DNA of 64,000 nt from Pelagibius sp. Alg239-R121 (GTDB taxonomy: Bacteria; Pseudomonadota; Alphaproteobacteria; Kiloniellales; Kiloniellaceae), in contig NZ_CAMZOF010000001.1 in assembly GCF_947331435.1 (NCBI RefSeq), positions 1,178,001 to 1,242,000 of the forward strand. Direction: 5' to 3'. The translations under genes were made by a program, and so were the position numbers. Position 1 is the first letter of the stretch; the number at the start of each line of letters is the position of its first letter. This document shows, one piece after another, positions 25,862 to 33,685 of the stretch. The notes beneath the pieces were generated by a model. That model worked only from the letters and a program-made list of their open reading frames with translations. It searched no databases and was not told the DNA's origin.

Positions 25862-26074
25862 TGCGGAGCTTCCGATAATCCCTGGGCGGTTCCGCGTATT
25901 GACCGTGGAGGGCGCTCGTACTACTCTTGATTGCTGAAAACAAGTGGATTCCCGCAATCTTGCTTTCTCTTTCTATGTGCCTGCAACAGTTTGGATATCA
26001 ATTCGCCAGGCACAGGTTTGAGCGGGACACTGCGCAATAAGTTCCTTTCAGAAACAGAAACTATGGAGGCGACA

Positions 26075-26746
26075 ATGGCGAGCATAGCTGAATTTCTGGA
26101 ACTACTTTCTGAAGATACTGAGAAAGCATTTAGAACGTATTTTTTCAACATAGATGGCAGTCTCGACGGAGACGAAATGGTTCTGCAAGAATGCCGTCGC
26201 CAAAAAGTATGCTTTGAGTTCCAAGAGCCAAACAAAATTGTAATGCGCGCCCCAGGCGGCAAAGAAGCCAAGTACGGAAACGAGATTTGGTACTTGCCAT
26301 GGATGCGAAGCGGTACCTCCAAAGCGCATTTGGATGGGAGCGGTCCGCCGTTTTTTTCAACGTCTCAGCTGGATGGTTGCAGGTTCACGATCAGATATCA
26401 CAACGATAGCCGGACAAGAGTTACCGTCCTTCATGTGGCTGGTGACGTTCCTGGCGGATCGAAGCAGCGAGATGGAATGGAAACCAAGGCGGGTTTGAAG
26501 GCCAGCCCACATCCAAGGCGGACACGCCGGTACTCCGTATCAAGGGGCGCGAAAAGTGCTACTGAGAAAGTTGGCGAAGACTTTAAGCTAAGATATGACG
26601 GCAACAAGGCTTCGGTTTTTGGTTTCAGGGACTGCGGCGGAGTATGGCACTTCTACGCGCAGCAAATGATGAAGTACCCGGATGAAGCCGACCGGCCTCC
26701 CCTCGGACGCGCGGGAAAAGGAATAAGGGAGTTAAGCGCGGGCTAG
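26075..26746 (+). CDS. Candidate BLF1/CNF-like deamidase-type protein
   Basis: From the ATG at 26075, which has GGAGG five bases upstream, the protein is 223 residues without a signal peptide. FFSTSQLDGCRFTIRY (residues 93-108) followed by VTVLHVAGD (116-124) gives Thr96, the Leu-x-Gly-Cys block with Cys102, and His120. Burkholderia lethal factor 1 uses Thr-x-x-Leu-Ser-Gly-Cys and a later His, and CNF toxins share Ser-Gly-Cys and His, for glutamine deamidation; the standalone length also fits BLF1. The C-terminal half is basic (PHPRRTRRYSVSRG) and ends with FGFRDCGGVWHFYAQQMM. This is a motif-level match only; the family is not established. An in-frame TTG at 25931 would give 271 residues. 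Confidence 0.55.
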   Translation: MASIAEFLELLSEDTEKAFRTYFFNIDGSLDGDEMVLQECRRQKVCFEFQEPNKIVMRAPGGKEAKYGNEIWYLPWMRSGTSKAHLDGSGPPFFSTSQLDGCRFTIRYHNDSRTRVTVLHVAGDVPGGSKQRDGMETKAGLKASPHPRRTRRYSVSRGAKSATEKVGEDFKLRYDGNKASVFGFRDCGGVWHFYAQQMMKYPDEADRPPLGRAGKGIRELSAG

Positions 26747-26793
26747 AGTGCGATCGCTCTTAACGGGAACAGCTGACAATTTGAGTCACTCTC
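26746..26793 (+). repeat. 48-bp palindromic dispersed element, copy C (diverged)
   Basis: It begins with GAGTGCGATCGCTCTTA, identical in the core to copies A and D, and its right arm is more diverged. Its first base is the last base of the preceding stop codon TAG. It marks the right edge of the orphan gene island. Confidence 0.5.
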
Positions 26794-26957
26794 CAAATGT
26801 ATAGGAAGTAGAGACTGATCGTTTTAACTGGGTTGAGGATCAGGCCTGCGTCGAGGGTCAGGTTCTAAACTATGCATTCCTTGGTGCCCGCCCGATTTTC
26901 GCGGATTTCGTTTGATTACGTTGCAAAGCGAACAGGAACAGGCTGCGGCGGACTTTC

Positions 26958-27095
26958 TCAGAAGCAGCCCGCAAGAGTAAAATCAAGCAGGATCGCATTC
27001 CCCCGCATTATCCAAAGATAGGCAGCGCTCAAAACGAGCAGTGTTGCTGCCGCGCAGGCAATGCCCGCTAAAAAGCACCGTTTTGACTCCGTCAT
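26958..27095 (-). CDS. Small membrane protein (45 aa) coupled to the MFS gene
   Basis: An ATG at 27095 overlaps the stop codon of the MFS transporter gene as ATGA, and the frame runs 45 codons to 26958. The product MTESKRCFLAGIACAAATLL... has one hydrophobic helix (about residues 8-29) after a short basic N-terminus, then a second short apolar stretch (ILLDFTLAGCF). The overlap indicates translational coupling, so it may be a small partner or stabiliser of the transporter. No family is recognised. Confidence 0.5.
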   Translation of the reverse strand: MTESKRCFLAGIACAAATLLVLSAAYLWIMRGNAILLDFTLAGCF

Positions 27096-28291
27096 TGCGC
27101 TGCAGGCAAAGTGATCAGGCGCGGAACCGGCCGCTCGGTGATCGGCCAGTGAAGCAAAGCCGACGCCACGCCCAGGCCGACGCTCAGCCACCAGATAAAA
27201 TCGTACGAGCCGACCCAATCGTAGATGTATCCGGCGAGCCAGGCACCTAGAAAGCCACCGAATTGATGACCCAAAAACACCATGCCGAAAAGCATCGACA
27301 TATAGGTGGTTCCGAAGATGTGGGCGACCAGTCCGCTCGTGAGCGGCACGGTGCCGAGCCAGAGGAGGCCGATGGCCGCGCTGAAGACGATGACGCTGGT
27401 CTCGGAAATCGGGACGACTAAGAACGCCAGGAAGATGAACGCCCGGGCCAGATAAAGCAGACTTAAAAGTTTCTTTTTCGAGTATCGCTCGCCCAGGACA
27501 CCGCAGCCATAGCTGCCGAGGATGTTGAAGACACCGACTGTTGTAAGTCCGGCTACGGCCAGCCAGGGCTCGAATCCGAAGTCCGCGAGATATGCGGGCA
27601 GGTGGACGGCGACAAAGGCGAGATGAAAGCCGCAAACGAAGAAGCCGGCGTTCAAGAGCCAGAAGCTGCGGTCGCCCCAGGCTTCATCGAAAGCCTGCCG
27701 CAGGGTCTGGTCGGCCGATGCCTGGGTGTCGGGCGGCGCGCCAGCTAGTCCCAGAGACAGAGGAACGATCAAAAGGGCCGTTCCGGCAAGAACGACGATA
27801 GCCGCGTACCAACCGATGCCGTCGATCATCAGATGTGTATAGGGTAATGCGGCAAACTGGCCGATCGATCCGCACATGGAGGCGATGCCGAGGGCCGTAC
27901 TGCGCCTCTCCGGCGGCGCGGCGCGGCCGACTGTGCCCAGAACAACGGAAAAACCGGCGCCGCTCAGGCCTATGCCGATCAATGCGCCGCCAAGAAGCAG
28001 CTGGTCGCCCTGGCCGCTCAAAGTCATGGCGAGGAGGCCGGCTGAATAACAGATCCCGCCCAGCGCCGCGACTCGTCCTGCGCCGTAACGGTCGGCAATA
28101 GCCCCTGCAAAAGGGGATGCCGCGCCCCAGACAAGGTTCATAAGTCCCATTCCCAGGGCGAAGCTTCCCCGCCCGATTCCGAGATCGGCCGATACCGGCG
28201 ACAGGAACAGCCCCAGGCTATGTCGGAAGCCGAGAGAGAGCGCCATGATTGCGCCGCCGCAGAGCACGATGATCCACAAACGTCGTGACAA
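27092..28291 (-). CDS. Major facilitator superfamily transporter
   Basis: The protein has about twelve membrane helices and MFS landmarks: GAIADRYGAGRVAALGGICYSAG (the loop 2-3 motif with DRYGxxR) and, in the second half, GVLGERYSKKKLLSLLY. The N-terminal helix is LWIIVLCGGAIMALSLGF. I set the start at TTG 28291, which has GGAG eight bases upstream and gives 399 residues; a TTG at 28360 would add 23 residues without a ribosome site and would lie inside an operator-like palindrome. It resembles the MFS group that includes monocarboxylate or oxalate/formate-type carriers, though the substrate is unknown. It is divergent from a LysR regulator gene. Confidence 0.88.
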   Translation of the reverse strand: MSRRLWIIVLCGGAIMALSLGFRHSLGLFLSPVSADLGIGRGSFALGMGLMNLVWGAASPFAGAIADRYGAGRVAALGGICYSAGLLAMTLSGQGDQLLLGGALIGIGLSGAGFSVVLGTVGRAAPPERRSTALGIASMCGSIGQFAALPYTHLMIDGIGWYAAIVVLAGTALLIVPLSLGLAGAPPDTQASADQTLRQAFDEAWGDRSFWLLNAGFFVCGFHLAFVAVHLPAYLADFGFEPWLAVAGLTTVGVFNILGSYGCGVLGERYSKKKLLSLLYLARAFIFLAFLVVPISETSVIVFSAAIGLLWLGTVPLTSGLVAHIFGTTYMSMLFGMVFLGHQFGGFLGAWLAGYIYDWVGSYDFIWWLSVGLGVASALLHWPITERPVPRLITLPAAQ

Positions 28292-28347
28292 TTGAAAACT
28301 CCGACTATTGCTTGAAGAAGATGTGTCCGGGGAAGACTGTAAAAAAG

Positions 28348-28367
28348 ATCTTTTAATCAATAAAGAT
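28348..28367. promoter_or_regulatory. Palindrome in the MFS-LysR divergent promoter
   Basis: ATCTTT (28348-28353) and AAAGAT (28362-28367) are perfect inverted arms with an eight-base centre in an AT-rich stretch between the divergent MFS and LysR genes. LysR proteins bind such T-N11-A dyads, and the position fits autoregulation and control of the transporter. Confidence 0.45.
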
Positions 28368-28409
28368 AATTATTATGATTTTTTAATCTAATTTATTGAT
28401 GGATAAATC

Positions 28410-29279
28410 ATGAAAAGTGATTTGGATATCGATCTTCTCAGATCCTTTGTCGCTGTTGCCGAAACAAGACATTTTACCCGTGCTGCCGAAAGCCTGAATT
28501 GCGCGCAGTCCGCCGTCAGCATGCAGGTCAAACGACTGGAGCGGATCGTCGGTGCAACGCTCTTTGAGCGGTCAAAGCGCATGGTGAAACTGACGGCCGA
28601 TGGTGAAGCCTTCCGCCGCTATGCAAACCGGATGCTGCGTCTGAACGACCAGACTCTGGCGGCATTTGGCAAGAACACACTGCAAGGCCGCGTTCGACTC
28701 AGTGCCACTGATACCTCCATGTGTTTTTTGCCCAGGATTCTCTCCCGATTTGCGCAAAGTTGCCCGCTGGTGGAGCTTGAGATCCGCTGTGATCGAAGCT
28801 GGGAGTCCCTGGACGCCCTGCAAGCGGGCGAAGTCGACCTCTCTCTCGTTACGCAGGCTGGAGGCCGGACGGGGGGAACACTGGTCAAGCGGGAAGCGTT
28901 GGTCTGGGCCGCAGCGCGGGGCGGTTCTGCCGACGAAGTGGACCCACTGCCGCTCGCCATTTTCGGGCCGGGCTGCAATTACAGGGAGGCCGCGTTGAAA
29001 GCACTTGACGCCTGCGGTCTTCGCTGGCGCCATGCCTACAACAGTGAAAGCCGGGATGGTCTGAATGTCGCTGTCGCCGCGGGACTGGCCGTCACGATTG
29101 TACCCGTCAGCTCGCTGGGGAACGACCTGAGGGTCCTTGGTGCAGATCAGGGGTTTCCACAGCTGCCCGACATCGAGATTTTGCTTTTTGAAGCCACAAG
29201 CGAACCGGCGATGCCCGTTGCGACGCTTGCCAAGGTCATCGCCGACACGCTCGGCGATGACCTCCCGACCGGCGTCTGA
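28410..29279 (+). CDS. LysR-family transcriptional regulator
   Basis: The 289-residue protein has the LysR N-terminal winged helix-turn-helix (LRSFVAVAETRHFTRAAESLNCAQSAVSMQVKRLERIVGATLF, in two parts at residues about 9-51) and a C-terminal periplasmic-binding-like effector domain (RVRLSATDTSMCFLPRIL onward). It is divergently transcribed from the MFS transporter gene and most likely activates it in response to a small acid. The 3' end faces the helical-repeat gene. Confidence 0.92.
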   Translation: MKSDLDIDLLRSFVAVAETRHFTRAAESLNCAQSAVSMQVKRLERIVGATLFERSKRMVKLTADGEAFRRYANRMLRLNDQTLAAFGKNTLQGRVRLSATDTSMCFLPRILSRFAQSCPLVELEIRCDRSWESLDALQAGEVDLSLVTQAGGRTGGTLVKREALVWAAARGGSADEVDPLPLAIFGPGCNYREAALKALDACGLRWRHAYNSESRDGLNVAVAAGLAVTIVPVSSLGNDLRVLGADQGFPQLPDIEILLFEATSEPAMPVATLAKVIADTLGDDLPTGV

Positions 29280-29317
29280 GAAACTGCCGTGCTACAAATT
29301 CTACATGACGATCGACC

Positions 29318-29848
29318 CTAGAGCGCGAGTGTTTTGCGCAGATTACGCACCCGCGCGCGGACCGAGGCGGCGGGATCTTCCGCACCTCTTGCCAAGCGTT
29401 CCGATGCAGTCGGTTTGAGTCCGGGGTCCCGTTGCGCCAGGCGGCAGATCGCATCCAGTGCCCAGGCGCGCAGGAAGGGGCGTTTGGCGTTGCACCAGGG
29501 CTGGATAATCTTTGCGAGCTTTTGGACTTCCAAGTCTTCGTCGCCGATGAACTGTATGCTCTGCGCGATGTGAAGCCGCGCTTCCCAAGCGGTTTGTGCG
29601 GCGGCGGATTCGACAAATCTTTCGAGCTGCGCGGATGTCAGCTCCGCGCCTAATTCCAAGAGTTTTCGGACCACCCAGGTGGCGGCAGTTTGAAGCCGGG
29701 TGTCTTCGCTGTCTGCCAGTACGAGCAGACGGTCGAATTCGGTGAAGTTCTTCCCCGCCGACCGGCAGGCGGCTTCCAACGAACCGGTGGTCTTGACGTC
29801 GAATTCCAGGACACGCTCAATGACCACTTCGCTGAGAGCGTCGGGCAT
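29318..29848 (-). CDS. HEAT-repeat-like hypothetical protein
   Basis: The 176-residue protein looks all-helical with repeated helix pairs ending in Arg- and Asp-rich turns: TRLQTAATWVVRKLLELG, TAWEARLHIAQSIQFIG, FLRAWALDAICRLAQRDP and ASVRARVRNLRKTL. This is the HEAT/armadillo-like pattern. No signal peptide or catalytic motif is seen, so it may serve as a binding scaffold. It lies two bases after the dehydratase gene on the same strand, so the two are co-transcribed, but a functional link is unknown. Confidence 0.75.
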   Translation of the reverse strand: MPDALSEVVIERVLEFDVKTTGSLEAACRSAGKNFTEFDRLLVLADSEDTRLQTAATWVVRKLLELGAELTSAQLERFVESAAAQTAWEARLHIAQSIQFIGDEDLEVQKLAKIIQPWCNAKRPFLRAWALDAICRLAQRDPGLKPTASERLARGAEDPAASVRARVRNLRKTLAL

Positions 29849-29851
29849 GGA

Positions 29852-30826
29852 TCAGTTTGGCAAAGCGATGCCGTCGGTGCCCGAGCCGCAGGCGATGGTG
29901 GCGATCAGTGCGTCGTCGGGCAGATCCACCTTGCTTCCGGCCAGCTTGCCGGCCTGCACAGCGGCGAGAGAGGCTGCGCCAGCGAGCTCGGCGCCCAGAC
30001 CCATCTCGAACCAGAGCCATTGGGCTGCGGTCCGCATTTCCTCGTCATTGACCAGGACGATGTCGTCGACATGCTCGCGGATGATCTCGAAATTGCGCTG
30101 TGCCGAGCGGCGGGGGGCGAGGGTGCCGGCTTTGGTCGTGATCTCGGGCAGGGTCACCAGCTCATCGGCGCGCAGGCTTTCGCTCAGGGTCGGGGCACCC
30201 TCGGCCTCGACGCCGATGATCTTGATCTCCGGCTTAAGGGCTTTGGCCGCGGTCGCAATGCCTGAGATAAGGCCGCCACCGCCGATGGCAACCACAATCG
30301 CATCCAGTCCGGGCGACTGTTTCAGCATTTCCACGGCCATGGTGCCTTGTCCCGCGATGACGGCGGGGTCAGCGAAGGCGTGGATGTAGGTCAGGCCGTC
30401 GCGCTCCGCCCGGGCCAGGGCCGCTTCGTTGGCATCGTCATAGACCGCGCCCTCAATCACCACCTCCGCACCCCACGCCTTCAGCTTTTCGGCTTTGGCC
30501 GCCGGGGTAGAGGCCGGCAGGTAAATGACTGCTTGCGCGCCCAGGGACCAGCCGGCGTAGGCCACGCCCAGGCCATGGTTGCCGCCGGATGCGGTGATGA
30601 TACCGCGCTTCAGATCGTCTTCGCTCAGTTGCAGGGCCGCGTTCATGGCGCCGCGCGGCTTGAAGGAGCCAGTGACCTGCAGGCACTCCAACTTGACCAT
30701 CAGTGGATTCTGCGAGGGCGCGTTCTGAATGAAGCGGGTTCTGAGCAGTGGCGTACGCCGCACCCTGTCCTTGATGCGCGAAAAGGCGCCTTGGATATCG
30801 TCGAGGGTGACGGGCATCGTGGTCAT
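29852..30826 (-). CDS. PLP-dependent threonine/serine dehydratase family enzyme
   Basis: From the ATG at 30826 the protein is 324 residues and belongs to fold type II PLP enzymes (threonine dehydratase, serine racemase, hydroxy-amino-acid dehydratases). VTGSFKPRGA contains the PLP Lys (Lys56); SGGNHG and the phosphate-binding AIGGGGLISG are present, and the C-terminal Ser in IACGSGTDG pairs with the pyridine ring. There is no ACT regulatory domain, so it is the short catabolic or racemase type. An upstream start would add 36 residues lacking the family pattern. It is followed by the helical-repeat gene. Confidence 0.9.
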   Translation of the reverse strand: MTTMPVTLDDIQGAFSRIKDRVRRTPLLRTRFIQNAPSQNPLMVKLECLQVTGSFKPRGAMNAALQLSEDDLKRGIITASGGNHGLGVAYAGWSLGAQAVIYLPASTPAAKAEKLKAWGAEVVIEGAVYDDANEAALARAERDGLTYIHAFADPAVIAGQGTMAVEMLKQSPGLDAIVVAIGGGGLISGIATAAKALKPEIKIIGVEAEGAPTLSESLRADELVTLPEITTKAGTLAPRRSAQRNFEIIREHVDDIVLVNDEEMRTAAQWLWFEMGLGAELAGAASLAAVQAGKLAGSKVDLPDDALIATIACGSGTDGIALPN

Positions 30827-31297
30827 ACCGGGGTGTCCCTTGGAAACGAATCTGGATTTGGAACCATGGGCGAATTTCGCCGCACAGTAAACGCCTGAAC
30901 TTAAACAGCCGATAACAAGTCGGCCTGTTGTCATGTGCCGAACTAAACTTTCTGATGAAGTGCGAAACCAAAGGCGGTCATGAAATTTCGATGATTCGCG
31001 TACTGAACAGTAAGTTTAGTGATACTCATTCAATAAACTCACCATAAAACCACGCAATATTGCAACTAATCAGCCATTTACGCTGCACTGCAAAATCGAA
31101 ACATGTTTGACAAAAGTTTAGTGAAGAGTTTAGTGTTTCTTCAGCCGACGTGAAGAATGCGGCAGACGGGGCTGTCGGTGTGCGACGCAAGAGACATCGC
31201 AAGTTCAGTAAAATTGCCCCCTGATAGTATCAACGAGAGGCCGGGCCGGATTTCCTCTTACGCAGAGAAAAACGGCCGGACTCAAAGGGAGGAAAAG
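30827..31297. other. Regulatory intergenic region upstream of the polyol ABC/DHA kinase operon
   Basis: This 471-base gap separates divergent genes and is AT-rich between 30990 and 31140. It contains three direct copies of AGTTTAGTG and one inverted CTAAACTT, plus a promoter-like pair. I see no coding region; an in-frame upstream extension of the next gene from 31157 lacks a signal peptide and ribosome site. Confidence 0.6.
31107..31135 (+). promoter_or_regulatory. Promoter overlapped by tandem AGTTTAGTG operator repeats
   Basis: A perfect -35 box TTGACA (31107-31112) is followed after 16 bases by TTTAGT (31129-31134) as a possible -10. Two copies of the decamer RAGTTTAGTG lie at 31114-31123 and 31126-31135, 12 bases apart and between or over the boxes. 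A third copy is at 31012-31021 and an inverted ACTAAACTT is at 30942-30950. The arrangement suits a repressor that blocks the ABC/DHA kinase operon; the regulator could be the HTH protein at 39975. Confidence 0.5.
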
Positions 31298-32632
31298 ATG
31301 CGGATATTTGGAGCCTGTTTGGCCGCCGCTGCGCTGAGCGTGACGGCTGTGACGGCAATGAGTACCCAGGAGGTCCAGGCGCAGGATAAAGAATTGACCC
31401 TCTGTTGGGCTGCTTGGGATCCGGCGAATGCCCTGGCACAGCTTGGGAAAGACTTTACTGCCGAGTCTGGGATCGAAATGAACTACGAGTTCGTGCCCTG
31501 GACCAACTTTGCGGACCGCTTCATCAACGAACTGAACTCGGGCGGAAAGCTCTGCGACCTGCTGATCGGCGACAGCCAGTGGATCGGCGGTTCGGCAACA
31601 TACGGCCACTATATCAAGCTGAACGACTTCTTCGAAAAAGAAGGCATCTCCATGGATGACTTCGCACCGGCGACCGTTCACGCCTACTCGACCTGGCCAA
31701 AGGGCACGCCGAACTATTGGGCGCTGCCGGCCATGGGCGATGCGTTGGGTTGGGTTTACCGCAAGGACTGGTTCGCCCGTCCGGAACTGCGTGAAGAATT
31801 CAAGGCGAAGTACGGTCATGAACTCGAGGTGCCGAAGAACTGGACCGAGGTGAAGCACATCGGCGAGTTCTTCCAAGGCCGCGATATCGATGGCAAGAAG
31901 GTCTACGGCCTGGGGATTTATACCGAGCGTGGTTCGGAAGGCATCACCATGGGCGTGACCGCGGCGATGTATTCCTGGGGCTTCCAGTACGAAAACCCGG
32001 ACAAGCCCTACGACATGCCCGGCTATGTAAACTCACCGGAAGCCGCCGAGGCACTGGAGTTCTACAAGTCGCTCTATGACTGCTGTACCCCGCCGGGCCA
32101 TTCGGATGCCTACATGGTTGCCAACCTGGATGCCTATAAATCCGGCCAGGTCGCCATGCAGATGAACTGGTTTGCCTTCTTCCCGGGTATCGCCAAGGAC
32201 GAAGATGTGGGCGGTGACAAGTCAGGCTTCTTCGTCAATCCCGCGCAGAACGTGGCAGCTTCGACGCTCGGCGGGCAGGGTATCTCAGTGGTGGCCTACT
32301 CCGACAAGAAGGATATGGCGCTGGATTACATCAAGTGGTTCGCCAAGTCCGACGTACAGAAGAAGTGGTGGTCCCTGGGCGGCTATTCCTGCCACGTGGA
32401 TGTGCTGAACGATCCGAATTTCCCCAACACCGCACCTTTCGCCGCAGACTTCCTGAAGGCGATGGACGGCGTGAAGGATTTCTGGCAGGAGCCGACCTAC
32501 GCCGAGTTGCTGCAGTCCATGCAGAAACGGGTGCATGACTACGTGGTTGCCGACAAGGGGACTGCGAAGGAAGCACTCGACAAGCTGGTCGTCGATTGGA
32601 CCGAAGTCTTCGAAGACGACGGTAAGCTCTAG
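31298..32632 (+). CDS. Carbohydrate/polyol ABC importer substrate-binding protein
   Basis: The 444-residue extracellular solute-binding protein (family 1 type) starts at ATG 31298 with AGGGAGGA upstream. A signal peptide of about 28 residues ends near EVQA. The mature part shows LCWAAWDPANALAQLGKDF, GGKLCDLLIGDSQW, the WALPAMGDALGWVYRKDWF segment and DYIKWFAKSDVQKKWWSLGG, typical of sugar-binding proteins. It heads a long run of genes through two permeases, a small membrane protein, two ATPases and a dihydroxyacetone kinase system, which suggests the ligand is a glycerol-, dihydroxyacetone- or polyol-like molecule. The ligand is inferred from context only. Confidence 0.92.
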   Translation: MRIFGACLAAAALSVTAVTAMSTQEVQAQDKELTLCWAAWDPANALAQLGKDFTAESGIEMNYEFVPWTNFADRFINELNSGGKLCDLLIGDSQWIGGSATYGHYIKLNDFFEKEGISMDDFAPATVHAYSTWPKGTPNYWALPAMGDALGWVYRKDWFARPELREEFKAKYGHELEVPKNWTEVKHIGEFFQGRDIDGKKVYGLGIYTERGSEGITMGVTAAMYSWGFQYENPDKPYDMPGYVNSPEAAEALEFYKSLYDCCTPPGHSDAYMVANLDAYKSGQVAMQMNWFAFFPGIAKDEDVGGDKSGFFVNPAQNVAASTLGGQGISVVAYSDKKDMALDYIKWFAKSDVQKKWWSLGGYSCHVDVLNDPNFPNTAPFAADFLKAMDGVKDFWQEPTYAELLQSMQKRVHDYVVADKGTAKEALDKLVVDWTEVFEDDGKL

Positions 32633-32722
32633 CTCTACCGTTCCAGCTAAATGCTATGATAGGCCGGCCGGGCAAAGACCCCGGCCGGCCCAGGGAACCC
32701 CTATATCTTCTGGAAGCGTCTC

Positions 32723-33685
32723 ATGACGGATCAACCCAGTGGTCGTTCGGCAGACAGCCTCACGGATCGAGTGGCAAGAGCCACACCCGGCGCTGTCGTG
32801 CAGCGGGTGCGCGGGCTTTCCGATACCGCAATTGCCTGGCTCTTCATCTCGCCGACGATCCTGCTTCTGCTGGCGATCAATATCTTTCCGCTGATCTGGA
32901 CGGTCTATCTTTCCTTCACCAACTACCGGGCCAACCGGCCGGGGCGGGCGATCGACTGGGTCGGGACGCGCAACTACGAGAGGCTGCTGGGCAACGAGGA
33001 TATCTGGGGCTACCTCCAGGCGACAGCGCACTTCGTAGTCTGGACGATGGTGATACAGGTGTTCATCGGCTTGAGTCTGGCGTTGCTGATCAACCGCAAT
33101 TTTAAGGGCGCGAGCTTCTGGACAACAGTAATTCTGATCCCGATGATGCTGTCGCCGGCGGTGGTGGGGACGTTCTGGACCTATCTCTATCAGCCGCAAA
33201 CCGGCATCTTTAGCTACATCATCAATCTCTTCGTCGCGGTGGGGCCCGTCGATATGATCGGGTCGGTCGATTTAGCACCCTGGTCGATCATCATCGTCGA
33301 TACTTGGATGTGGACGCCCTACATCATGCTGCTCTGTCTGGCGGGTCTACGCTCGATCCCGGAATATCTCTACGAAGCCGCGGAAATCGACCGCGCCAAC
33401 ACCTGGCAGAAGTTCTGGTACATCACGCTGCCCCGGATCATGCCTTTCCTTATGCTGGCGGTGCTGTTCCGCGGAATCGAGAATTTCAAGATGTTCGACA
33501 TGGTGGTCGAGCTAACTTCCGGCGGGCCGGGGTCGACCACAGAGGTTGCCTCGATAAATCTTAAGCGCGAGGCCTTTGAGAAGTGGCGGACCGGCTACTC
33601 CTCTGCCTTCGCGGTGATCCTCTTCGTCACGGTCTTCGGGCTTGGCAACATCTATGTCAAAGCCCTGAATAAGGTGAAGCAATGA
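32723..33685 (+). CDS. Carbohydrate ABC importer permease (MalF/UgpA type)
   Basis: The 320-residue permease has six or seven membrane helices after a polar N-terminus of about 35 residues. It has the MalF-class coupling loop EYLYEAAEIDRANTWQKFWYITLPRI (residues about 213-238, in two parts) and MWTPYIMLLCLAGL just before it. It pairs with the next permease; their genes overlap by four bases. The gene starts 90 bases after the binding-protein gene in an otherwise tight operon. Confidence 0.92.
   Translation: MTDQPSGRSADSLTDRVARATPGAVVQRVRGLSDTAIAWLFISPTILLLLAINIFPLIWTVYLSFTNYRANRPGRAIDWVGTRNYERLLGNEDIWGYLQATAHFVVWTMVIQVFIGLSLALLINRNFKGASFWTTVILIPMMLSPAVVGTFWTYLYQPQTGIFSYIINLFVAVGPVDMIGSVDLAPWSIIIVDTWMWTPYIMLLCLAGLRSIPEYLYEAAEIDRANTWQKFWYITLPRIMPFLMLAVLFRGIENFKMFDMVVELTSGGPGSTTEVASINLKREAFEKWRTGYSSAFAVILFVTVFGLGNIYVKALNKVKQ

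Noticed and set aside
27096-27635. Upstream part of the frame that contains the 45-aa ORF
   Set aside because: It is antisense-free but lies inside the MFS gene in another frame and is Arg/Ser/Pro-rich; only the last 45 codons are credible.
29690-30389. Two long plus-strand frames opposite the helical-repeat and dehydratase genes
   Set aside because: Shadows of strongly supported minus-strand genes.
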